This document shows positions 12,401 through 24,715 of a DNA stretch of 64,000 nucleotides, in pieces. How positions within the stretch are numbered: the first letter of the stretch is position 1; the number at the start of each line of letters is the position of its first letter. Where the stretch lies: the NCBI RefSeq assembly GCF_011397635.1, contig NC_064764.1, positions 38,352,777 through 38,416,776 on the forward strand. The letters run 5' to 3'. Position numbers and translations under genes: made by a program. This DNA is from Epinephelus fuscoguttatus (taxonomy: Eukaryota; Chordata; Actinopteri; Perciformes; Serranidae). The notes beneath the pieces were generated by a model that worked only from the letters and a program-made list of their open reading frames with translations, made no database searches and had not been told where the DNA came from.

Positions 12401-13203
12401 CTTAACAGCTTTAACAATTTATGTCAAATGTATGGACTAGGTGGGCATGACTTTTACAGGTACTTACAGTTCCATGATTATTTTGTAAAAAGCTGAAAGG
12501 TTGTAACCCAGCAGAGCCACCAGCAATTATTCATATATTTATGGATGCATACAACTCTGGGAATATTAAAGGACTTATAAGCAAGTTATACCACAGCATC
12601 ACCTCATTAAAGAAGGATTCTACAGACTATGTGAAACAACGATGGGAAAAAGAGTTGAACATTGTGATTACAGAGGACATGTGGCTGAACGCCTGGGAAA
12701 CACAGTCATCTTCCACCAACTCCTGGACTTGGAGAGACTTCTGTTGGAAAAGCTTAATTCGTTTTTTTATAACTTCTAAGCAGAAGTCCAAACAGACTGG
12801 TACACAACTGGCCTGCTGGAGAGAATGTGGAGAGGTCTTTGCTGATCATGCCCATATTTTTTGGTCTTGCCCCTCCATCCAGTTTTTCTGGAGGGAAGTG
12901 GCAAAAATTATTTCAAAGGTTCTATGTTTTAATATGAATGTATCATTCACAACTCTCTATCTTGGTAATATGCCAGATGGGTTGAGTAAAGCTGATGTGT
13001 ACCTACTTAGGGTCTTGCTGGCTGCAAGTAAAAAAGCCATCACAAAATGCTGGCTCCAGAAAAATGCCCCCACTATAGATTCTTTTGTTAATATTGTGAA
13101 ACAATTACATGTACTAGAGCAAATGATTTACTCAGTCAGACTCCAAAAAGATCTAGGGAAAAAACGATGGCAGAAATGGCAAGCCTATTTGGCTAATGAG
13201 TGA
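9427..13203 (+). pseudogene. L1-like ORF2 remnant (endonuclease, reverse transcriptase)
   Basis: It starts MHYQHYNILSLNVNGLNN. The endonuclease motifs look intact: LNVNGLNN, FWQEMH, AGDFN, SDHSGIF. Reverse-transcriptase blocks: NKSSGTDGFPPEWY, GYRPISVLN, LSLDAEKAFDS, RQGCPLSPNLFN, YADDVLI. A C-terminal C-x3-C...H-x4-C knuckle lies near 12,813-12,870. The frame is open for 633 codons, interrupted by a TAA at 11,326-11,328, continues in the same frame to about 12,270, shifts, and returns to the original frame for 12,541-13,203. About three lesions in 3.8 kb suggest a fairly young copy. Confidence 0.8.
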
Positions 13204-13383
13204 GACTGTATGCATGTACTGGGTATGATACTTTGTCTTTTGGATTTACTGATCACCCCCGGACCTTGAATATGGGTAATTGTTCAATGTTTTGTATTTG
13301 TCTTTTGTTTTACCTTCCTGTACTAAAAGAGGAAAATGATCTATAAATAAAGAGTTAAAAAAAAAAAAGATGGACTCCCAGGA

Positions 13384-14650
13384 GCTTGATGTTGCTGACC
13401 CTCTCCACAGTAGCACCATGGATGTTTATTGGTGCGTGATGTTTGCCCGCCCTCCGGAAGTCAATCACCATCTCCTTTGTTTTATCCACATTAAGGACGA
13501 GGTTGTGGGACTCACACCATGCAGTGAGCTGCTCCACCTCCCTCCTGTAAGCAGACTCATCATTGTCACTGACAAGACCCACCACTGCTGTGTCGTCAGT
13601 GTACTTTATGATGTGGTTGGTGCTGTGTCTAGCAGTGCAGTCATGGGTGAGGAGACTGAACAACAGGGGGCTCAGGACACAGCCTTGAGGAGAGCCTGTG
13701 CTCACTGAGATGGTTCTAGATGTTTGACTGCCCACCCTGACTGCCTGCTGCCGCTGTGTCAGGAAGTTAAGGACCCAGTTGCAGGTGCCAGTGTCCACCT
13801 CTAGCAGCTTCAGCTTTTCCACCAGCTGTTGTGGAATGATTGTGTTAAAGGCCGAGCTGAAGTCAATGAAGAGGATTCTGGCATAGGTGTTTTTCCTCTC
13901 TAGGTGAGACAGTGTGAGGTGGAGTGTAGTGGCAATGGCGTCCTCTGTGGATCGGTTGGTTCTGTATGCGAATTGTAGGGGGTCCAGGTTTGCAGGAAGA
14001 CAGTTGTGTGCTACATGACCAGCTGCTCAAGACATTTCATTAGTATTGATGTGAGGGCCACGGGGCGGAAGTCATTTAGGCAGGCTGGGTTTGACTTCTT
14101 CAGGACAGGAATAATGGTGGCACTTTTGAGGCAAGTAGGCAAGACTGCCTGGCTGAGCGATGTGTTAAAAATGTCTGTAAAGACATCTTTCAGTTGCTCT
14201 GTATAGTCCTTTAAAATACGCCCAGGGATGTTGTCCGGCCCTGCAGCTTTGTGTGGGTTGACGCTAGCAAAAGCCTTTTTCACTTCAGCTGTAGACAACT
14301 GAAGTACCTGGTCAGTAGATGATGGTGGGAGTGTCTGTGCCTGAGTGATGGTGTTCACCTCAAAACGTGCGTAGATGTCATTCAGTTCATCTGGTAGAGA
14401 GGGGTCACTGTGGCGTGTCTGCGGTATCCCCTGATTTAAAAGCAGCATTGCGGGCCTTCAGCAGTGAACAGACTTCCCTGGTAAACAACGGTTTCTGGTT
14501 GGCACACCTCTTGATGGTTTTAACCATTGTCACATCATCTATGCATTTATTGATGTAGCCATTGACAGATTCTGTGTATTCCTGTAGGTCAGTGACACTG
14601 TCATGTGTTGCTGCCTCTCTGAAAATGTCCCACTGTGTGATTCACAGAGT
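13384..14650 (-). mobile_element. L2/Rex1-like LINE, 5' piece (reverse-transcriptase region)
   Basis: Minus-strand reading shows reverse-transcriptase blocks NPHKAAGPDNIPGRILKD (about 14,250), [20 protein letters not shown] (about 14,050), [20 protein letters not shown] (about 13,670) and [12 protein letters not shown] (about 13,600, palm Y-DD variant YTDD). One frameshift lies between 13,822 and 14,011. The upstream end near 14,650 is a 5' truncation; endonuclease sequence is absent. The remaining 3' part is at 7,621-7,999. Exact clade (L2/Maui or Rex1) is unresolved. Confidence 0.75.
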
Positions 14651-16475
14651 GAAAAAACAAAAAAACAAAACAAAGACTGTGTGAGAAAGCAGGACTTCTC
14701 TTATAATTGCCTGTTTACATCACTGAGTCACATGACACTGTAAAAGTACTGTCCAGTCAAGTTTGGACACTGGTCTCTCGCTGAGGTGTGAGGTGGGGCA
14801 TCCTGTGGAGATAAGGGCCAAATGGCTGCTCTTTGTTTGAAGAACAAAGAACATAGAAGCTTTACATGTCCAGTTTAGATCTGCACGAATGACAAATCGT
14901 CTGTGGTCCAGTGAATCACAACAAACTTACTACACATTTTGGACAAAAATATAATTATGATAAGACAAAATAAAAGCTGACACAAAAGCCATATATATCC
15001 CAGATATCCCACAAATGTGACAAGGGAGGTCGGTGAATGCAAATGAATTGATCACAAAGTGGATGTCACACTGTATTATAAACTGAAGTTTTCACAGTTC
15101 ATCTGCTGTTCGGTATCCTACTTTGATGTCTAAATAGTAAGTGTAAACTGTATGTATTACCTTCAAAATTAAAACATGGAATAAAGGAATCTGTATATGA
15201 AGTGCTTTTGTAATTTTGCAAAAATCCCACAATACAAGACTTTATTTTTGCAATTTTACCATCTGTGTGCTGTGCAGCACAACAAAACCTGTCAGTGATC
15301 AGTCAGTGATGCGAAATGTAAGTAAACGTGTTCATGTAGAGTAATAAATATTATAATCACAGCATAGGTTAATAAGGCCAATGAGAAAGAGATAATTGTG
15401 TCCAATTAAAAAAAAATCATGACTCAAAATGTGACAAAAAAGCTTACATGTGAAACATGAAGAAATGTGATTTGTATTCAAAACCACACCTTGGGCACAT
15501 CTGTATTTGCATGCTTTGTTTCAGGCAATACCAAAACCAAATAATAAAAAATATTTCCTTGCCACAATTGCTGATGTAACGTGATCTCACACAAACATGT
15601 GAAATGACCATGACCTTTGAACACCACATCACATACTGGTGGCACCTATGGTGTTGAAATTACATGATGGCAGCATGCTTGGGTTTAGGCACCAAAAGTA
15701 TTTGGTTAGGTTTAGAAAAAGATTGTGTTTTGTGTTAAAATAATTACACTTAACTACACATAAGGGATGTAAGTAAAAGATTAAAGTATGCTGAGTACAG
15801 ATACATAAAAGAGGACTTTTACTTTCACACAGGACACAAACAGCAGTCTCTTGGTTGAAAATCTTGTGTCTGTTTGGCCCATCCATCACCCTGACCTCCT
15901 GACCACCTCTCACTCTTTGTTTTACCGATGACATTTTAAACATAGATGGACAACATGACAGCTCCTCAAAAGTGAAACCAAAACATTTTGATTGGCACCT
16001 GGTAGCTGGCTGCAGCGTAGCTTATTAATTTTTTTTCCCAATGATGGTTTCTGTCATTTTGGGTTAGTATATTGTAAAGTGATAGAAATGCTTCATGTAA
16101 TGTGATGCAGCGACTTAAAAGATTTACGTACGCTGAGTATAGAAGTAAAGAGTAAGTAAAAGTGGACACATTAATACTTTACCATATTGTTAATCAGTTT
16201 GTACAAAGAGGCTGTGTGGCCTATTTGAAATCAGTAAGGGCTGTTAAATAACTTCCTGTTGACCGTCTGCCCCTTTTTCAGCAATTTAAGCAAAGAGGCA
16301 GGACAAGGTAAAGAAAACACGGGTGGAGATTGACATAGAGGACATGGGTGAGAAAAGCTGGGTTTCAGTAAAAGTGATGAAGATGATGTGCAGAGTGAGG
16401 GAGGCGGGGCAGAGCTCATTTGGTTATATGACTTCAGTTTGTTCAGGAAGCTGCCAGAGCTGCAGCTCTCTGAAG
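14651..16475. other. Non-coding upstream region of the TAAR array
   Basis: No supported gene. It contains an orphan duplicate of the copy-1 receptor 3' flank (14,925-15,165) and otherwise AT-rich sequence without recognised elements. Just before copy 1 the sequence becomes similar to the 5' flanks of the other receptors (a ttatatgac word at 16,424-16,432, gttcaggaagctg). Confidence 0.5.
14925..15165 (+). repeat. Orphan duplicate of the 3' flank of TAAR copy 1
   Basis: Matches pieces found downstream of copy 1 in the same order: 17,790-17,850 (caaaaatataattatga), 19,020-19,115 (gcaaatgaattgatcacaaa) and 20,130-20,200 (ctactttgatgtct-like). The downstream version is interrupted by two insertions, while this one is contiguous. 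It may mark the place of a lost upstream receptor. Confidence 0.5.
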
Positions 16476-17689
16476 ATGGAGGAGCTCTGCTTTCCACAAC
16501 TGCTCAACACCTCCTGCAGAAAGCCCACCTCTCCTTGGGCCAACTTTGTGCTCCTTAACATTGTGCTGTACTTTATCTCTCTGCTCACTGTGGCTCTTAA
16601 CCTCCTTGTCATCGTCTCAGTCTCCCACTTCAGGCAAAGATTAATTTAAAAATGTCAACAGCTTCTGTAGATTTGAAGAACTGTCTTTGAGTTGGTACTG
16701 AATAATGTTGAACCTTGGACTTGTACTTTGTCTTGCTGACTGTTAATTATAACTACAGATGTTGCTGATCAGAAAACATTCCATTATAGGCCTTTTTTTA
16801 CACTTGTTTTATCTGTTTTGTTATTTAGATCTGAGGACTTGTTGGGTTTATGAGATTTTCCTCTTTCTCTTCAGGCAGCTCCACACACCCACCAACATCC
16901 TCCTCCTCTCTCTGGCTGTCTCAGACTTTCTCGTGGGCCTCCTGGTGCTACCAGGAGAATTCTTCCGAAAAACATCCTGCTGGTTTCTTGGTGACCTCAT
17001 GTGTTTGCTCTATTATTATGTGTCCGTCATCATTGTGTCTTCTTCAATAGGAGACATGGTGCTCATATCAGTCGACCGCTATGTGGCTATTTGTGACCCT
17101 CTGCATTACACCACCAGAGTCACTGTGAAAAGAGTTAAACTGTGTGTGTCTGTGTTGGCTCTGTGCTGTTTCTTACTGCAGTCTCTTGTTAAAGGATGAC
17201 CTGACTCAACCAGGCAGGTATAATTCCTGCCATGGAGAGTGTGTGATTGTCATGAACCACATTGCAGGAGCTGTTGACCTTGTTGTAACCTTTATTGTTC
17301 CCATTTCTGTCATTGTCGTTCTGTACATGAGAGTATTTGTTGTGGCTGTGTCTCAGGCTCGTGCCATGCGCTCTAACATCACAGCTGTCACTCTCCAGCT
17401 TTCAGTGAATCAACAAACAAAGAAATCTGAGCTGAAAGCAGCCAGGACTCTTGGTGTTCTTGTAATTGTGTTTCTAATATGTTTCTGCCCATATTACTGT
17501 GTCGCTCTTGCAGGTGATGCCATGGTCAGTGCTCCATCTGCATCCACTGTACTCTATGTGTTCTATTTTAACTCATGTCTTAATCCACTGATCTATGCCT
17601 TGTTTTATTCCTGGTTTAGAAAAGCAGTTAAACTCATTGTCAGTCTTCAGATTCTGCAGCATGGATCCTGTGAGGCCAACATACTGTAG
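16476..17689 (+). pseudogene. taar: TAAR copy 1, trace amine-associated receptor with a 2-bp deletion
   Basis: Class A GPCR of the olfactory TAAR family. Exon 1 is 16,476-16,633 (MEELCFPQLLNTSCRKP, TM1); exon 2 is 16,875-17,689 (TM2-TM7 and tail). The intron starts GC and ends AG. Compared with the five whole copies exon 2 is 2 bp shorter: a 'ct' is missing near 17,139-17,142, just before TM4, so the frame shifts and terminates at 17,197-17,199. The rest (17,144-17,689) stays open and ends in ...ASTVLYVFYFNSCLNPLIYALFYSWF. No other disabling change is visible, so inactivation is recent, polymorphic, or a sequencing error. It is the most diverged copy; its intracellular loop 3 has NQQTKKSELKAA rather than SQKKKKSELKAA. 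Ser replaces Asp3.32; Asp5.42 is present. Confidence 0.85.
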
Positions 17690-19274
17690 AGAGGCTGTGG
17701 AGTGACTGAAATGAGGCCTGTTCCACCAAGGTTTTGATTTAAAAATCACAAAAATTGAAGTGAAATCTCTGTAAACAGTATGTAAGCAGTATATACTTAC
17801 ATATTTTGCACAAAAATATAATTATGACGAGTTTTGACAAAATACCTATTTTGTTCTCACCTGTTTCATTTCATTACTCTTGTGTATTTTTCCCTTTGTG
17901 CTACTTCATTTTACATAAAAAGGAAAATAAAAACAAGAGGAAGATGGAAGAAAACCTCAGAGCCACCCCTCCTCAGAGACCTGGTGCTGAGGTTGGTGAC
18001 TTAAGGCTCATCTATACTGTCTTTACATACATAAATTCCATTTAAAACGCTGTGACCATCACTGCCCTCATATTTCCATGTATCCATTATGTTGATATTG
18101 ATACAGCTTACTCAATCAGGAGAGACTCGTCCTGAGAGAAAAGAATATTTATTTGCATGTGCACATAAGTATGAGAAATGTGTAAAGCGATTAGACCCAA
18201 CTGTGATGTCATATATTCCAGGAGAGTGGTAAAGATATAGTAGATTAGGTAACCCCCCTATGGAGTTTGGACATTGGTGGTGGTGATGATATGAGATGAA
18301 AAGGGAGCTGAGAATCTGGATGTGAAGAGGAGTGGGATATTGATTAGCTCATTCTGGGCTCTGGATGGGGTGACTGGAGGTGAATGGTGTGGAGGAAGGT
18401 GGGAGAATACTGCCTAAAATGACAGATGACAGGAGCAGAGAGGAGAACAGATTTAAAGTTTGGCAGCAGCGACATGAAAGGCTGAAGGAGATCGTGGCAA
18501 AGTTTGATTGACTATACGGGAGAGGGAGCACCTGTAGTCAGCTGATTGGTGGAAGTGGTGGGAGCCGAATAGAGAGAGAATTGTGAATGGATATAACATA
18601 AAAAAGTCTTTCTGATTGAACTTATGCTGAGCTTCATTAGATAACACTGGAGGGCAGAATTAAAAGTTTCACACAACAACAAAGAGGAGGTTTTAATAAT
18701 GTATCATTTAACCGAGACAGCACTGAAGATGGCGGTGGTCTGCAAGGCCATTAAATACATTACAACATGTGGATGGAGAGAGAGAGAGGGAATGACATGC
18801 AGCAAAGGAGTGGAGGGGGTATTGAATCATCACTTCCCAATGTCTCATATAAACATATCTGCCAGGAGTGATCCAGCTGCAGTCTAGATGCCAAACTTGA
18901 ACTATGCTCTGCTGTTGAAATGAACATTTAAAACGTGAGCTGTCTGGCTGAAATATGCCATTGGATGGGGAATGACTGGCACAAAAATGAGCAGTAGAAA
19001 CTGAAAGTGAAACGTGATAATTCCTATATCTAACCCACATATCCCACAAATGTGACGGGAGGTGGGTGAATGCAAATGAATTGATCACAAAGTGGATGCC
19101 ATATTTTATTATAAATTGATTATATTTATTCTAAATTGCAAGGTCTCAATAACTGACCTGGGTCAAACATTCAAAAATCTGAATAATGGGCTCATCGTTC
19201 AGTAATGCTCTTCATATATGGCAGAACATGAAGTGAGGGGGTAAATGCAACATGCTGGGGCTCATATTCACTAT
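17690..19274. other. Non-coding 3' flank of TAAR copy 1
   Basis: The first 35 bp (agagaggctgtggagtgac) are shared with all other copies; after that it diverges. Segments near 17,790-17,850 and 19,020-19,115 match the orphan block at 14,925-15,165. About 1.15 kb between them (17,855-19,015) is absent from that block and looks like an insertion of unknown type. No gene supported. Confidence 0.5.
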
Positions 19275-20128
19275 AGCCCCGTTTCCACCAAACACTTTTG
19301 ATACGGTACCTTTAGAGCCAAAAGTAACTCTTCAGACATGGTACCTAGACCCTAGGTCCATTTAGCATTTCCACCACAATCAGTACTCTTAAATGTGGGC
19401 CGGGTTGTTGTCGCTCACTGCTCCTCACGCTAACCTGTTCAACACATGACACAAAGGGAAGTCTGTACCTTGTCGACTGTCCACAGAACAGGGTTGCACG
19501 CCAACATTTTTTGCATCTAGTCCTTCTAAGGCAAGCTCAGGGGTTGAGTGTTGCCCAAGCCCATAGGAACAACGCTTAGCAATGCATTTGTTTTCCTCCA
19601 AATGAGGATTAGAATATATGCAGTTCGCATAATCTAGTCAAAATTCATATACATAAAAAGTCCACTAAAAGTGTATGTCATTTAAACTAAAGTAATGTTC
19701 CAAGTTGTCACAGTAAAACTTAAGGTGTGCTGATTGATTCACATTGTCAACTCATACATTGAGTAACATTATAAGTTAACCTTCCACCTTAAAAGTCGCC
19801 GACAGTTGATCCAGTGAATTAAGTTATTTTTTTCTCAGACTCCAGCTGCTGCAAGAGGCAGCAAAACATCCTTTATTTCAATTTTATAGCTCAGTAATAA
19901 AACTCTCCACAGTATGAACAATGGTTACATGTTTCTCAAAACCAGCCACAACTCAGTCCTGAGCAGAGTGACCATCCTCTACTGACCAGTCAACGGACTG
20001 CAGTGTTCACAGCTCCACCTATAAGTACCAGATCGGTGTGCTGGGTACCCCAAGAGACTGAAGACCAAAAATGATAATGGTAAGAAACTGAACTGTACCA
20101 TTCCATACTGTTTGGTGTAAACAGGGCT
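19275..20128. mobile_element. Non-autonomous DNA transposon (MITE type)
   Basis: The left end agccccgtttccaccaaaca is matched in inverted orientation by the right end tgtttggtgtaaacagggct (two mismatches). The flanking sequence on both sides belongs to the duplicated block also seen at 14,925-15,165, where this element is absent. The interior is non-coding. The target duplication is unclear, so superfamily (hAT or Harbinger) is left open. Confidence 0.55.
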
Positions 20129-22169
20129 TATAGTACAGTTTATCTGCTGTTTGGTATCATACTTTGATGTCTGGATACTAAGTGTAAAATGTATGTATTA
20201 TGCAGAGGTGGAAAAAGTACTGAAAAATTCTACTCAAGTAAAAGTACCTTTACTTTGATAAATTCTACTTAAGCTACCCATCTAAAAATCTACTCAAGTA
20301 AAAGTAAAAAGTAGTTCATTTAAAATGAACTTAAAGTAGAAGTTACTTAGTTACTTCCAACAACTTGATGGGGGTCACTCCTATGCAGCGCAAAAATGGT
20401 CCAGGGGTCATAAATCCAATCCAAAAACTGGTTATTTTTCTATGATGAACCATAGAATTCAATTTAATTTAGGGCTGCACAATATCATTAGAGCATCACC
20501 ATCGCAATATGTTCTTGTGCAATAGTCATATTGTGAGACTCGCGGTATAAGGTCATCATATCAATATAATATTAGTCAAAGGCAATATGCCATACTTATT
20601 TTGCTGCTTAATTTTAGATTGTGAAGTTCTTAATTTCCATGACAGTTTGATTGTAAAATGTATATTTCACGCAAATACAGCCTTTCCAAATCCCAAATGA
20701 TGACTTCTTTCCAAATAAAGCTATTCAAGTTATTGCAATACACTGTATATTGGAATACACATCGCAGTATACAAAATTGTGTCAGTTTTGTCTGATACTG
20801 CGCAGCACTCATTCATTCTGACTCACCAACACAACAGTTAGACTGATGATACACAGAGCAACTTTTTGAGCAATGTTGTTGGGCATTATTCTCAGGGATG
20901 CAAACAAGTGTATGGTCAAAAAAGAGAGAGCTTGTCGAAGCGAAATTCTGAATATTAAAATAGGCTACACTAACACTAATTTGGAAGAATACTGTGTATT
21001 CCAAAACAGAACAAATCCATTGAGCAACAGTGTTTCCCCTATATGCAACCAGCAGAAATATGACTGCCGCTGCTGATTTATTTTTAGTTTTTTTGTCTTA
21101 GCTCTTTAGAAACTACCGTTATATTATTTGGTACTATGGACATTTCATATCCAGGTCAATTCACACACTTGTGAATAAAGCATAGAGGAGAGGAGAGGGC
21201 TCCGTCTTATCTCTTCATAAACTAAAGTTATATGACTTATATGAAGTTATATGACTTATATTGTTTACACGAGGGCATGTCATTTCTGTCTCTACATGGT
21301 CGCACCATTACAATCCTCCTCTGCTATTAGGGCTGGGTATCGATTCAGATTTTCCAGATCAATTCGATTCGATTTTCAAGGACTCAGTTCGAAGCAGTAC
21401 ATTAGTCATCATGTACTTTTATTTAACATTACCTGACACATAGAAAATAAATATTTTAAATTAAATTTAATCACAAGGCAGACAATTTAAATGAAGTGGC
21501 TACAAAAAATGTAAACAAAGTGAACCCTCAGAGAGGATCTTTGCCTCCCAGTTTGTTCCTGGCGGCAGAGCAGAGTGAACCGTCTTTCTTCTCAGAGGAT
21601 CTTTGTCCCATGACAGCAGGCACGCTGCTCTCCGTGTCCGCAGTGTAAACAACTTCGCTGGCGATTTGACAGTCACTAGAAGCACATTATGACCCTTTGT
21701 AAAAGTTTCTGTGTGTGGTACCTGTGTTGTACATGAGCTAACATTAGCGGCTAAGGACTGAGAGGCTGTCCGGTATGTGTGTGTGTGTGTGTGTCTGAGT
21801 GCCTGAGGAGCATCAGTACGTTAGCTTGTTACATTAGCCGTAACGTTAGCCTTGCTGTTTGTCATGTTAACGTTATCGTCGGCAGCCCTGAATACCTTGT
21901 AAAGCTTTAGCATAGTTAGTTAACACATTTGTTATCGGCCCATGTGTTTACTGCTACAGAGAATTAATAAATCTTTGGTTTATTTGCACAACGTCGCCTC
22001 TCTGCCGTCTTTTATCATGCTTGCTAACGCTAAGTTAACTTTACCAGCAGATTTGTATGAGTCACAAACTGAGGCTACAGTTAGCAGTGTGCTGATGCTT
22101 AGTTGTATTTCTTAATCCTTTCTGTGAAACTGATGTGCATTTAATAAACATGCATACATTATTAGCGTT
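20129..22169. other. Non-coding, with several hAT-type MITE fragments
   Basis: Three short stretches look like ends of fish hAT-type non-autonomous elements: 20,206-20,345 (gcagaggtggaaaaagtact, tactcaagtaaaagta), 20,463-20,580 (tagggctgcacaatatc) and 21,330-21,400 (tagggctgggtatcgattc). A (TG)n run is at 21,777-21,794. Around 21,720-22,060 the sequence is rich in gctaac/gttagc words, a common feature of fish non-coding DNA. No complete element ends and no gene could be supported. Confidence 0.4.
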
Positions 22170-22174
22170 ATATT

Positions 22175-22550
22175 TTTAGGGGAAAATGCACATGCAATAG
22201 ATGTCGTACAGAACAGATCAACATGATAAGTTAACAGTAATCTGTATGACACAATGAGACAGAAAGAGAGACAGAGAGAGAAACAGAGAGAGATGCAGGA
22301 CAGACAGTAATGACAGTAGCTTACAACAACAATAATGAAAGTAATAATATTATAATTATAATTCTGGCTATTGTGGTACAATATGTTGAAAGTATATAGT
22401 AATATCTGATAGTATACATATGTGACAATAATCATATGTGTATAATAACAGTGGAAGTATGACTAATGATAATAGAAGCAGCAGGAGGCATGTGGCAGGA
22501 CCACGGCAGCAGCAAAACCACACACATCACACTATCCACGCACCACTGCG
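22175..22550 (-). repeat. Dispersed retroposon-tail repeat, truncated copy
   Basis: Closely similar to 23,165-23,545 and, in reverse orientation, to 36,520-36,830. It shares tgcaatagatgtcgtacaga, the GA-rich segment, and gcaggaggcat-tggcaggacc. It lacks the 3' part with the tail. Confidence 0.65.
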
Positions 22551-22949
22551 ATATAAGTTAACCTGATAAAACTTTATTTATACGAAGTGAGCTTTTCAAA
22601 GAACAAGCCATGGTTATTGTTGAAGCCAATGATATGGCACAAGAATGTAGAGAAAATGGTGCTGCTTTTGGATTGTGAAAAAGTAGGCCATCAAAGAGAA
22701 GCATGCCACAGAAGAAGATCATTGTATGGAGAAAAAGTTGGCTATTAAAAAGAAGTTTGCCACAGATGGTGATTATTGCAATGAAGTGGAAAAAATGCAG
22801 AGAGAGATTATAAGAAATGTGAAGAAATAAAGGTCATGGACAATGTTGTCAAAACATTCACAGTCTCACACATGACACTAAAAAAACATTAAATGTGAAC
22901 ACTAACAAAATTCACAATTCACATATTTGCAAGAGCATAACAGATTTTC
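22551..22949. other. Non-coding
   Basis: A stretch with repeated gaagtttgccacagatg/gaagcatgccacagaag-like words at 22,690-22,780, perhaps a degenerate tandem repeat. No gene supported. Confidence 0.3.
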
Positions 22950-23250
22950 AATCAATTCAATCAATCAATTTTATTTATAAAGCCCAATATCACAAATCAC
23001 AGTTTGCCTCACAGGGCTTTACAGCATATGACATCCCTCTGTCCTTAGGACCCTCACAGCGGATAAGGAAAAACTCCGCCCTAAAAAAACCTTTAACGGG
23101 GGGGAAAAAAACAGTAGAAACCAGGAAGAGCAACTGAGGAGGGATCCCTCTTCCAGGACGGACAGATGTGCAATAGATGTCGTACAGAACAGATCAACAT
23201 GATAAATTAACAGTAATCCATATGACACAATGAGACAGAAAGAGAGAGAA

Positions 23251-23287
<37 letters not shown>

Positions 23288-23545
23288 TGCAAGACAGATG
23301 GTAATGACAGTAGCTTACAACAACATTAATAAAAGTAATAATATTATAATTATAATTCTGGCTACTGTGGTACAATATGTTGAAAGTATGTATTAATATC
23401 TGATAGTATACATGTGTGACAATAATCATATGTGTATAATAACAGTAGAAGTATGACTAATGATGGCAGCAGCAGCAGGAGGCATCTGGCAGGACCACGG
23501 CAGCAGCATGACCACACACGTCACACCATCCAGGCACCGCTGCGA
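22950..23545 (-). repeat. Dispersed retroposon-tail repeat (SINE or LINE 3' end)
   Basis: Read on the minus strand it ends ...gggctttataaataaaattgattgattg, a short-unit tail typical of L2/CR1-type retroposition. The body contains ccctgtgaggcaaactgtgat and the GA/CT-rich segment. Another copy, in the opposite orientation, is at 36,434-37,019. Confidence 0.65.
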
Positions 23546-24715
23546 TAGAAGTTAACCTGTGAGACAGGGACCATTTCAAATGACCGTGACCGGTGTAATC
23601 CATTGAAGGGAACTGAAGTGCTAAAAAACTGTACAGCTGCAAATTTCTCTGACTATGAGTTTCCTAAGGCAATAACAGATGAACACAACAGGGACAACTC
23701 TGTCTTTAACGGATAACAGCAGGGTGTAGTGATGGACACATGGTTGCAAGCAGCTGATGTGGCCCAGGAGGTCTTTGATTAGTACTTAAGTAGTGTTTTT
23801 GCTGTTGTTCCAGCAGAAGGGAACAGTCATCTAATCCCTGGTAAGGGGTGGTATTTATCATGAATCATGCAAACAGAAATTGACATTCTTTATGCTGAAG
23901 GTACGTTTGGAAGAAATCTGGACAAAATCTTCTTTGAAAAGTATCTATCTCAGATTAACCAAGTCATATGAAATGTATCCATTGCTTTGAGAGAGGGATA
24001 CATCTCAAACCAAGTTGACAAACCAGGATTCCTTTTAGAAAATTATTGAATTTAAATGAGAACTATTATGCTTTTCCTCTTTTCTGACCAATAAATGTTA
24101 CAATGTTGTACACTCGTGTTAAACAATGCCAACTCGTCAAATAATGAGGTTCGCGCATTTGGAAGTGAGCCCTGCAAGCTGTTTTGGATGGCTCTGCACG
24201 CTGTGTTTTACAGTCTTTTTTTAAACAGTGTAGTCCATGTGACGTTAATTTGTGCCAGACTTACTTATATGGGCATGCCCAGGCATGCCGGCAGCGCTCG
24301 GCAGCCCTTCGGAAGTCCTCGGGAGTGTGACCAATTACAGCGGAGTGGGCTCAGTGGGAGGCGAGGGCCGGGGGGTGGAGTAAATTATACAAACTGTTTT
24401 CGCGGGATGCAGGAAATACAAGGAAGCGGTGCAGCGAGAGGCACAGCGTCCTGAAGATCTACAAAGCTTTGTGTGCAGGTAATCATGTGTAGCTGCTCTA
24501 TAGGAGTCCAGAAATCAAATACAAAGGCTCGAAATGAATGATTAATAATGAGAGTTACTTAAACTAATCCAAGGTAAACCTGCATTTTGGCAATGTGTTG
24601 AGAATTATGTGAATGTTATGATCAGACAACATTCAGCTTTTGCTTGGAGAGTATAGTTTTGTCATGTTGTGGGTTTCAGTCTCTGACTGTTGTGTAATTT
24701 TCCTCTCTGATACTG
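23546..24715. other. Non-coding
   Basis: No supported gene. The part 24,100-24,480 is GC-richer with several CpGs and is probably another repeat, but I cannot name it. Confidence 0.35.

Larger units (their letters stand above)
8000..13367 (+). mobile_element. Near-full-length L1-like LINE with target duplication and poly(A)
   Basis: The insert is flanked by agatggactcccagga (7,984-7,999 and 13,368-13,383), ends in AATAAA (13,346-13,351) and a poly(A) run just before the right duplication, and has ORF1 (8,192 on) and ORF2 (9,427-13,203). It has a short 5' region of about 190 bp, so it looks little truncated. Both ORFs are interrupted only a few times. The C-terminal zinc knuckle and YADD reverse transcriptase place it in the L1 group, as known from fish. 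Confidence 0.85.
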
